A stretch of 64,000 bases of DNA, taken from contig CANNFU010000003.1 of the NCBI GenBank assembly GCA_947503965.1, forward strand, positions 62,001 to 126,000, given 5' to 3'. Under the pieces are notes generated by a model that was given only the letters and a program-made list of their open reading frames with translations, was not told the origin of the DNA and searched no databases. The stretch comes from an uncultured Paracoccaceae bacterium. Lineage in GTDB: Bacteria > Pseudomonadota > Alphaproteobacteria > Rhodobacterales > Rhodobacteraceae. Position 1 is the stretch's first letter; the number at the start of each line of letters is the position of its first letter. Positions 26,601-35,200 of the stretch are shown one piece after another. The position numbers and the translations under genes were made by a program.

Positions 26601-28247
26601 GTCGCGCAGGATATGTGCCAGCGCATTGGCGCGGGTGTTGAGTTCGGCATAGGTCAGGCTTTCGCCTTCAAACGCCAGCGCTTCGGTATCAGGTGTGCGG
26701 GCGACTTGGACCTCGAACGCCTGATGGATGCATTGGTCGGCGGGAAAGTCAGTCTTGGTGGCGTTCCAGTCATGCAGGACCTGCTGGCGTTCTGTGTCCG
26801 GCAGGATCGTGAGCGTTTCGCCTTTGGCGATCTGTGCGGCTATATGGTTCAGCCGGGCGGCCATCAGTTTTGCTGCTTGGGCGCTGATCTTGCCGGTGTC
26901 GGCGGTGAGCACCGCCCCAGCAACTGTCAGGGCAGTGCCGGTGATATGACCCGTGTCAGACAGACCGAAAGCAGGCATCGCGACCCCGCCGGGGATGCGC
27001 GCGCAAAGGTCAGCCGCAAAGGGGCCGCGTGATTTGGCATCGGCCAGATTTTCGTTCGATCTGACAGGAACCCAGTCATTCAGGTAGCCGGGGTGGTCGT
27101 GGTCAATACCCAGCGCCAGAGTGACCGGATCATCCGATAGCGCGTCGCCCAACGGCCAAAGCGCCTGGGCCAGATCAGACGCGTTTCCGGCCAATGGCAG
27201 GCTGATCACTTCACCAGACGCAGCGCCCATGTCGATCAGGGGGATTGTCGCCGGGGTGATCGCTGCGAGCGCTTTGCGCCATTTGCTTTCGTGTTTGAGC
27301 GTGGGTTTTAACGCGGCATCCAACGTTTCGGCCTCTGGCAGGCTAAGATCGGGCAATTTGCCGCCCGCCTTGGCAATATCGGTTGCCTGCACAGGCTGAC
27401 CCGTGGCCGAACGCAGCCCCGAAAGGGTGACAGGCGCAGTGGCGGTTGCAATGGTCAGGCTGTCCGCGTCAACGGTGATCACCTTACCTGCGGCAGCGTC
27501 AGAGGTGGATTTCTCGGCGACCGCCTTGCCGACAAGGAATACACCTTGATCAGTTGCGATCTTGGGGCAGAGCAGCGGGTTCCAGTAATCGCCATGATCC
27601 AGCGCGCGGACCAGTGTCGTGATCTTGCGCGCGGTTTGGGTGAAATCAAGGCGGCCCGCCCCGGCTGGTCGGTCGTTCTTGGCAAAATAGCTGCGTTGGG
27701 ACAGGTCCTGTTCGGTCACAACGGGTGCGTCACTCGCCAGTTTTTCCAGCACCGTCGGAAAACTGTCGATGGCGGCGGCATAGCATTTGGTGTTCAGCGT
27801 CAGGACGGTTTCATCAGGGGCCACGTCAAAAAAGCTCTGCGCGAGCAACCCGCCTTCATCCACGCCGCCAGCGATCATGTGCCAGCTGATCCCGTATTCA
27901 GCCTCACCCGCCAAAAGCGCCCAGACGGGCGCGTTGAGCCCTGCGTATCGGGGCAGTGGGCCATCGTGGAAATTGACCGCACCGCGTTTGGGTAAGCCCA
28001 GAACGGCATCAGGGATCATGTCGAGATTGGCGATAGACAAAAGCCAATCGAAATCCACGCCCGCCAGTTCCGACACCAGATCCGCATCAGACGAGACAAC
28101 CGGCAGATCATGCCCCTTGGCCCAATCCGCGATATCCGCATTGCGCGTGACGACGGCGGCAATGCTATGACCTGCATCGCGCAGCATCTCGCCGCATTGA
28201 ACGGCGAGGGATTCGTTTCCGATAATGACGGCGCTGAATGAAGACAT
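23652..28247 (-). CDS. NRPS: formyltransferase - condensation-like remnant - adenylation split by luciferase-like monooxygenase - PCP
   Basis: A 1531-residue single-module synthetase. Residues 1-300: methionyl-tRNA-formyltransferase-like domain with VNFHDGPLPRYAG (Asn92, His94) and GGVDEGG (Asp130), the formyl-transfer triad. About 340-480: a region ending in a C-A type linker (RQQVLHDWNATKTDFP) but without HHxxxDG. About 505-730: adenylation core with YTSGSTGKPKG and SFDISVLELFW. About 735-1090: luciferase-like monooxygenase (MNFSLFYWGNDDG, WTPERHFHAFGG). About 1100-1375: rest of the A domain (NMYGPTETTIW, YNTGDLARW, LRGYRVELGEIE). PCP: FFDLGGHSLL with Ser1438. A formylating A-PCP starter resembles LgrA initiation of linear gramicidin. 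Read by eye, the specificity residues are D-I-L-Q-M-G-M-I-W-K, near a known glycine code. Confidence 0.92.
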   Translation of the reverse strand: MSSFSAVIIGNESLAVQCGEMLRDAGHSIAAVVTRNADIADWAKGHDLPVVSSDADLVSELAGVDFDWLLSIANLDMIPDAVLGLPKRGAVNFHDGPLPRYAGLNAPVWALLAGEAEYGISWHMIAGGVDEGGLLAQSFFDVAPDETVLTLNTKCYAAAIDSFPTVLEKLASDAPVVTEQDLSQRSYFAKNDRPAGAGRLDFTQTARKITTLVRALDHGDYWNPLLCPKIATDQGVFLVGKAVAEKSTSDAAAGKVITVDADSLTIATATAPVTLSGLRSATGQPVQATDIAKAGGKLPDLSLPEAETLDAALKPTLKHESKWRKALAAITPATIPLIDMGAASGEVISLPLAGNASDLAQALWPLGDALSDDPVTLALGIDHDHPGYLNDWVPVRSNENLADAKSRGPFAADLCARIPGGVAMPAFGLSDTGHITGTALTVAGAVLTADTGKISAQAAKLMAARLNHIAAQIAKGETLTILPDTERQQVLHDWNATKTDFPADQCIHQAFEVQVARTPDTEALAFEGESLTYAELNTRANALAHILRDKGVGPDVIVGLHLRRSSALLIGALAIMKAGGAYLPMDPAYPADRTALYIEDSGTKVIVTDSALSADLPETSAETILVDNLPPAGQTDNPDSGVTGAHLAYMIYTSGSTGKPKGVMVEHRNVANFFTGMDDRIAHNPPGVWMAVTSLSFDISVLELFWTLARGFKIVISGDENRALVAGEGSAPGVGMNFSLFYWGNDDGVGRDKYRTLLEGAQFADKNGFCAVWTPERHFHAFGGPYPNPSVTGAAVAAVTQNLAVRAGSCVAPLHHTARIAEEWAVIDNLTNGRTGLAIASGWQPDDFVLRPENTPPKNKPAMFDAIRDLRKLWAGEAVGFPRQNGEIHEVVTQPRPVSKKLNVWVTTAGNPETWKEAGTNGCNVLTHLLGQSIDEVAEKIGIYHDALRAAGHNPDDFHVTLMLHSFLADTRDHAREIAREPMKDYLRAAAGLIKQYAWAFPAFKKPKGVENPMQIDLGSLDEDEMDGILEFAFERYFNDSGLFGTVDDAIERVKQVKAIGVTEVACLIDYGIDVEHVLEGLKPLAQVVAASNQEVTAGDYSIAAQIIRHKVTHMQCTPAMAQMLTMNDEARAALSQLDHMMVGGEALHAALADELRTLTGGHVENMYGPTETTIWSTTQTAEPGHGAVPIGTPIANTQVYVLDEAMQPCPIGVAGTLYIAGAGVTRGYFQRPELTDERFIPNPFLDGDADAPGRGKMYNTGDLARWRADGRLDFLGRADFQVKLRGYRVELGEIESVIDQQTGVQQSVVVAREDTPGVVQLVAYLLADGKVGEGALRNALLKVLPDYMVPRHFVTLDAFPLTPNKKVDRKALPAPVLGQAAKPVAAPQAAKPAAPGAPVKLTSEAEISDKIAEIWSTILGVQQISPKDSFFDLGGHSLLAVQAHREIRARMGVQKLSITDIFRAPTLGALSKIVASKVGAPQASAKPAPAAPASPATPKTPEPVGAEASGSTLEDAMARRREMRARRRNR

Positions 28248-28250
28248 GAA

Positions 28251-29240
28251 TTACTCTCCGATTTGCGGGGCTGGCTGGCTGGGCCTTTGCCGCTGAAAAT
28301 TCAAAAGCGCGGCAATGTCATGCCGCAATAATGTACGCAGGAAATGCGGTGCGCGGCTGTTGTTCTTGCCGGTCAGCTTGCCGCGCAACAATTGCAGGCC
28401 GCCGCCGATCAGGTGCAGGATCGTGCCACAGAAAGCATAAACCCGCCCATGGTTCTTGGCAAAGTAATGCCAGCGCGAATTGAACCAGTAATCTGGCACG
28501 CGCTTCCATTCCTTCATGCCTGTTGAGACCGAGCCGAGATGTGTCACCACGCTTTCGGCCACAAACATCACGCGATGCCCCGCCTTTTGCGCACGACGGC
28601 AGAGGTCGGTTTCCTCGAAATAGAGAAAGAAGGTTTCGTCAAACAGCCCGATCTCGTCCAGCACATCCTGGCGCATCATCACACTCGCCCCCGCCAGCCA
28701 GTCGACCGGGGTGGTTTTGGTCAGTTCAACCGGGACGCGGTAGGATTTGAGTAGCTTGGAGACGGGTCCAAAATTGATCGACCCTTCAAACTCGCTCCAG
28801 ATCGATGGAAAGCGAAATGTCGTTGTATGCTGAACCTCGTCCTCGCCTTCGATGAAGCTGCCTGCAAAGCCGGTGCCGGGCGTCGTGTTCAGGTGATCGT
28901 AAAGCACGCGGATTGCATCAGGCTTCGGGAAAGCGTCAGAGTTCAGGATATAGATATAATCGGGTCGGCTACCGTCAGACAGACCGGCCCTGATCCCTAC
29001 ATTGTTCCCGGCCCCATAGCCGCCATTGCGACCTGATTGGATGACGCGGGTGTTGGTCCAACCCTGGTCGCGCACATGGGCGTCCAGGGTTTCAAACGAT
29101 CCATCCTGGCTGTCATTATCGACGATCACGATCTCGCCCGGCAGGTCCTGCATGGCGACGCGCGCGGCGTCGGCGGCCTTGATCGTCATCTGGGCTGTTT
29201 TGTAGTTCAGGACGATGGTCAGGATTGTTGGATCGGTCAT
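28251..29240 (-). CDS. GT2-family (rhamnosyltransferase-like) glycosyltransferase in the NRPS/PKS operon
   Basis: A 329-residue GT-A glycosyltransferase: ILTIVLNYKTAQMTIKA, the nucleotide motif IVIVDNDSQDGS, SGRNGGYGAGNNVGIR, the metal motif ILNSDAF, and LFDETFFLYFEETDLCRRAQKAGH, which is typical of dTDP-rhamnosyl transferases of the WbbL group. Its ATG follows the PKS stop directly (TAAATG) and it ends 3 bp before the NRPS start, so it is cotranscribed with both. The likely role is glycosylation of the assembly-line product or attachment of it to a saccharide. dTDP-rhamnose from the nearby rfb operon is a natural donor candidate. Confidence 0.9.
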   Translation of the reverse strand: MTDPTILTIVLNYKTAQMTIKAADAARVAMQDLPGEIVIVDNDSQDGSFETLDAHVRDQGWTNTRVIQSGRNGGYGAGNNVGIRAGLSDGSRPDYIYILNSDAFPKPDAIRVLYDHLNTTPGTGFAGSFIEGEDEVQHTTTFRFPSIWSEFEGSINFGPVSKLLKSYRVPVELTKTTPVDWLAGASVMMRQDVLDEIGLFDETFFLYFEETDLCRRAQKAGHRVMFVAESVVTHLGSVSTGMKEWKRVPDYWFNSRWHYFAKNHGRVYAFCGTILHLIGGGLQLLRGKLTGKNNSRAPHFLRTLLRHDIAALLNFQRQRPSQPAPQIGE

Positions 29241-32200
29241 TTATTCCGCCGCCTGTTGATAAGCGGGTGTACCGTGCTGTGCGCCTGTGCGTTCCAGATA
29301 GCGCCGGATGCGGGCGGCAAGGACGCGCACATTTGGTTCCAGTACCATGCTATCATGGTCGCCCGGTACTTCGAACACTTCGATATTCGGCACGAATTTG
29401 GTCCAGTCATTATCGTGATAGAGATAGACCCGTTCATGGCTGATCAGCCGATCACCCACGGTCCATCTCGCGACCAGGGGCGGGCGGAACAGGGCAAGCG
29501 TGCCGTCCCACGGTTTGACCTGATACGCGCCGACGCTTTCCAGAAATGCATCCTGAATGGCCAGGTTGTGGAATTGCTGGCCCTGATCGGCTGTTTCTTC
29601 GCGTCCGCGCCGCTTTTCGATTTCCCATGCGATCCGCGCCCTGGCCCATTCAACTGCGTATTTCGGACCCTTCGCCGCGACATCCTGCAATTTGATGCGG
29701 ATCTTGTCGCCGCGTTCAATATCCGGGCGAACGGGGAGCGGTGTGTCCAGCATCACCAACGCTGCGACCTCTTCCCCTGCTGCACGCAGTTGATGCGCAA
29801 TCTCATAGGCCGTGATGCCCCCGCCTGAGAACCCACCAAGATGATAGGGCCCATGCGGCTGCACCTGCCGCATTTCGGCGATGTAGTCTGTGGCTGCTGC
29901 CTCTATCGTGCGGTGGGGTTCTTCGTCACCTAGCAGGCCGCGCGCCTGCAGGCCATAGAACGGCCGGTCGCTGCCGATGAGGTGGGCGAGGTGGCGCAGG
30001 TTCAGCACATTGCCGAACATACCCGCCACAAGGAAGAAGGGCGGTTTGCGCCCGCCTTCGCCCTGATGCATGGGCACCAAGTGGGTAAAGCGGCGGGTTG
30101 GTGCCTTTGGCGTGTCGCTCGTCGCCGATGGCGCATCGCTTTCCACCGCAACGCCGCGTTCCGCGATCAAAGCCGCGCATTTGCGGATCGTCGGGGCCTC
30201 GAACAGAACCGAGATCGGGAAATCAACACCAAAGGCTTTGCGGATTTGTGCAAAGAGCCGGACCGCAATCAGGGAATGGCCGCCAAGATCAAAGAAACTG
30301 TCCTCGGCCCCGATCTGATCGACGCCCAACAGGTCCTGCCAGAACCCGGCCAGCCGTTCCTCGATCGGGCCTTCGGGTTCGACAAAATCACTGTCCAGCT
30401 GAGGCCGCGAGAATTTCTGCCCGTCTTCGGCATCGTCGTCATCCTGCTGCCCGGCCTGCGCGATCAGGCCGTGCAAATCAAGCGAGGATAGAATGATCTG
30501 CTGATGTGTGCTGATCAGCGCGCGCAGAAACAGGTCAGCGCCTTCTTCAGCCCGGATGCCTTGGGACAGGTTGTGGCGCAGCCGTTCTTCGGCGGGCGAT
30601 AGCGGGCGGGCGGTTTCGTCGTTTGTTTGTGCCGGTTTTGCCTCTTGCGCTGCGAAATCGACCACGCCGGTCATCTGCCGGATGGAAAAACCTTTGATAT
30701 CCACGCAGACCGTTCCGTCAGGGGCGGCAAGCGTGATGTTAAAGCTCGCAATTTCGCCATCCGCAGTGTTGTCGCCTGCGTTGCGGACCCAACTGACGAT
30801 CTCGGTTGGCAGGGGCGCGTAGACCTTGACCGAACGATAGGACACCGGGACCCACAGGTTTTGCGCCTGATACCCGTCGATCAGTTTCATTGCCCAGCCG
30901 GTCGCAAGGTCCATCATGCCGGGATGCAGGATGTAGCCCGCATCGGGGTCATAGGTCGCGACATCGGGCAGTCTCAGCGTCGCCAGCCCTTCGCCCTGTC
31001 CAAAGGCGATGGATTGCAACACGCGCCAGCGTGGCCCGAATTTCAGATGCACCTCTTGCGGAGAGGCGATCCAGCCTAACGCGCCCGCTTCAATTGGTGC
31101 GCTGCAGCGCCGGGCAATGGCGGAAATGTCGAGCGGTTCAGGCGTTGTCAGCGGCAGGATCTGCAGGCTGGCTTGCGCGTTTTGGGTGAACGCGCCGCCT
31201 ATGCCGCTTTCCACGGTCAGGTCATAGCCCGCATCGCTGCGCGGCAGGCTGACACGCACATCCACCTGCGCGTCGTCTGGCACCGCCAAAGGCCGCAGGA
31301 AGTAAAGATCGCGGATTTCGAACGCGGCGGTTTCGCCCATATCCTTCAGCGCTTCGGCGGCCATTTCCAGATAGCCGGTGCCGGGGACAAGCGCATCGCC
31401 CGCCTTGGTCCGGTGTTCGTCAAGGAACCAGCGGTCCGCCACGCTGTAGATCGCGGTAAATATCCGGTGGCCCGCCCGGTCGAACGTGGCGCGGTCAAGC
31501 ATCGGCGCATTTGTGTCGGTCAGCGGGGCCGGTTCGCTTTCACCTATGCGCATCTGCATTGCGTCGGCTGCCATGCCCACATCGGCCCAGATGCCCCAGT
31601 TGATCGCACGCACGGTTGTTTTGTCACCGCTGCGCGATTTGGCATAGGCGTTCAGGTATTCGTTGGCGGCCACATAATCGACCTGCCCGATGGGTGCTGT
31701 TGCGGTGGAACTGGAGGAAAATAGAACCAGCCAGTCCAGATCGCCATCGGGGAACACCTCTTCCAGAACTTGGGTGCCGTGGATTTTGGGGGCGAAGACA
31801 TCCTCGATACTGGTCACATCCTTGGCCATGATCGGCGCGTCGTCGATATGGCCGGCGGCATGGATCACACCGTTGACGGGGCCGAACGCGGCCTCGACCT
31901 GCGCGCGCGCGTCGCGGATGTCTTCGACATTGCTGACATCTGCGGCGATGGGCAGGACTTGCCCACCCAATGCCTCAAGCGACTGGATCGCCTTGATACG
32001 GCGGGCCAGCGGCGCGTTGGGGGCAGTGTTTTTGAGCGTGATTTCCCAGTCTTCGCGGGGCGGCAGCGCGCCGCGAGAGAGGAGCGCAATCCGCGCGTTG
32101 CATTGTTTGATGAGCGTCTCGGCAAGGGTCAGGCCGATGCCGCCGAAGCCGCCAGTGATCAGGTAGACGCCGTTTTCCTTCAACACAGGCAGCTTGCCGT

Positions 32201-35200
32201 CATCGGGCAGTTCGGTCAGCGCGGCGTGCTTGTAGGTCAGTTCAAAGCGTTTCCCGTTCCGGACCAGCGCCGTGCCATTGCCGGGTTCGGCCAAAGCCTC
32301 TTCAAGGATGTTGTCCACCAGCCGGTCGAGATCGCCTTGGGCAAACCGTTTCTTGCGGCCCACACGTTCCGGCAGGGACAGATCAAGCGTGCTGACCGAC
32401 AGGTTGGGGTATTCGCGCGGGATCACCCGTGCGGGGCCAGCGATGGTGGCCTTTTCAGGATGGGCGAGCGCCTCATCCTTGTACTGCATCGCATCTGTAG
32501 AGAGCGCGCAGATATGAATGTCGTCGGCGAGGTCTTCGCCGCCGATTGCCTGCGCCAGGAAAAACAGGCTGTAGAACCCCTGTTCCTGCACCCGGTGGAA
32601 AAAGCTGGAGCCGGGGCGGAAACTTTCGTCGGCAGTGATCATCCAGCCATGCAGGATGCGGGTCGGGATCAGGTCGCGGGTGTTCAGGTCGGAAATCAGC
32701 AGATCATAGCTTTCGCGCCCGCGTTCAGGCGCAATGAAATAACCGCCTTCGCCATCGCGCGCGAATGTGTCGCCCGGGCGGGCCGTGACCACATCATGGC
32801 CCGCATCACGCAGGCGCTGGGCGGCAGCGTCCGTCAGCCCTGCATCGTCGCCAAAGATGAGCCAGGTTTGCCTATCCGCCTCTGACAGATCGCCGGTCAC
32901 ATCCACATCGCAGGCCGCATAGCGGGGTAGCCACGCGGGGCGATAGCCCCACTCATCAGGCGTGTCGCTGCGCGTCAGCCAGTCATTCGTGTCATCCGCA
33001 GTCGCTGTGCCGGGTTCGATGAAATAGGCCGCATGCTGGAACGCATATGTGGGCAGCGGCACCTTGACCCGCCGCGCATCGCCCCAGATCTGGCCCCAGT
33101 CGAATGTGCCCCCCGTGGCCCAGATACGGCCAAGCATCGCCATGAAGAATGCATCGTCGGCGATGTCATCCTTGGGGTGGCGCAGGCTGCTGACGACCTG
33201 GTTTGCGGTAACTGTGCCGTGCTGACCCGCAAGGGATGACATGGCGCGGCCCGGTCCAACCTCGATGAACACACGCTCTTCCTTTTCCGCCAAAGTCGTC
33301 AGGCAATCGGCGAAATGCACTGTACCGCGTAGATGGCCGACCCAGTATTCGGGATCGCGCGCCTGATCATCGGTGATCAGTTTGCCCGTGCGGTTGGAGG
33401 TGAAAGGGATTTGCGGGGCATGCAGGTCAATCGACCGGAGGTAGTCGCCGAATTCCTGCAGGATCGGCTCAAGCATCCGTGAATGCGCGGCGATGTCGAT
33501 CTGGATGCGCTGGCAGTCGATATCTTTGGCCTTGAGCTCGGTTTCCAGCGCATCAAGTGCTGCCTGCGGGCCGGTCGCAACACTCAAGGACGGCGCATTG
33601 ACGGCCCCAAGGTCCAGTTCATCACCCAGGAGCGGTCTCAACTGATCGGCAGGCAAGGCCACCGACAGCATGCCGCCAGCAGGAACAGTGTCGAACAATT
33701 TGCCGCGCAGGTGAACAAGGCCGATACAGTCTTCAAACGACATCACGCCCGCGACACAGGCGGCAGTGTTTTCACCCATGGAATGGCCTGTCAGGGCAGC
33801 GGGCTGCACACCCCAGCTGATCCAAAGCTGCGCCAGCGCATATTCCACGATCATGATCAGCGGCAGTTGCACGGATGGCTGGGTCAACTTTGAATCGGCT
33901 TCCGCCTCTTGCCCCGGTTCGGGCAGCCAGAGGGCGCGGATGTCGTAATCCAGCTTGGGCTGCAGGATAGCAAGGCCTTTATCCATCCATTCGGCAAAGA
34001 CAGGCTCTGTCTCGTACAGGTCCCGCGCCATACCCGCATATTGCGCGCCGCCGCCAGGGAACATGAAGACGTAATCGGGGTCTTCGCCGACAACATTGTG
34101 GGTAAACGCACGGCGAGGATCGTTCTTTTCAAGCTGTGCTGCGGCGTCTTCGTGGGTTTCGGCCACGATTACGCGGCGGCGCTCAAAAGCGCGGCGGCCC
34201 TTGTGCAATGTCCAGGCCACATCGGCGAGGTTCTGATTGGGGTTGTCGCGTAGATGCTGGGCAATGGCCGCACAGTTGGCGTCGAGCGCGGCTTTGTTCC
34301 GACCAGAGATTGTGAGGATCTGGAACGGCCAATCGGAGTCCTCGGATGCAGGCAGTTTCGGCGCCTCTTGCAGCACCACATGTGCATTGGTCCCGCCTAC
34401 GCCGAGTGAGTTTACCCCGGCACGACGCGGCCCCTTGTGGCTGACCCAATCGGTCAGCGTGTCGTTCACTTTGAAAGGTGAGGTGTCAAAATCAATCGCC
34501 GGGTTGGGTTTTTCATAACCCAGTGAGGCGGGGATTTGTTTGTGGTGCAGGGCGAGCGACGTCTTGATCAGGCTGGCCACACCCGCCGCCGTGTCCAGAT
34601 GGCCGATGTTGGTTTTCACGGAACCGATGCGGCAGAACCCGACCTCGTCGGTCGTTTCACTGAACGCTTGCGCCAGGGCGGCAACCTCGATCGGGTCGCC
34701 CAGATAGGTGCCGGTGCCGTGGCATTCGATGTAATCGATTGTCTCGGCGGGGGTTTCGGCGATCATCTGTGCTTCGGCAATCGCCTCGGCCTGACCATCA
34801 ACGGATGGTGCGAGGTATCCGGCCTTGGCTGCACCGTCATTGTTGATGGCAGAGCCTTTGATGACGGCCCAGATATGGTCGCCATCGGCAATCGCGTCTT
34901 TCAGGCGGCGCAGGACAACAACGCCCGCCCCGGAACCGAACACGGTGCCCTGCGCCCGATGGTCAAAGGCGTGGCAATGGCCGTCGGGGGAAAGGACTTC
35001 ACCCTCTTTGTAGATATAACCGCGATCCTGTGGCAGTTCGATTGTCACGCCACCGGCAAGGGCCGTGTCGCATTCGCCTGACAAAAGCGCCTGCGTGGCG
35101 TAGTGGGTGGCGACCAGCGACGTGGAACAGGCGGTCTGCACATTCACGCTGGGCCCTTTGAGGTCGAGGATGTGGCTCAGCCGCGTGGACAGGAAATCCT

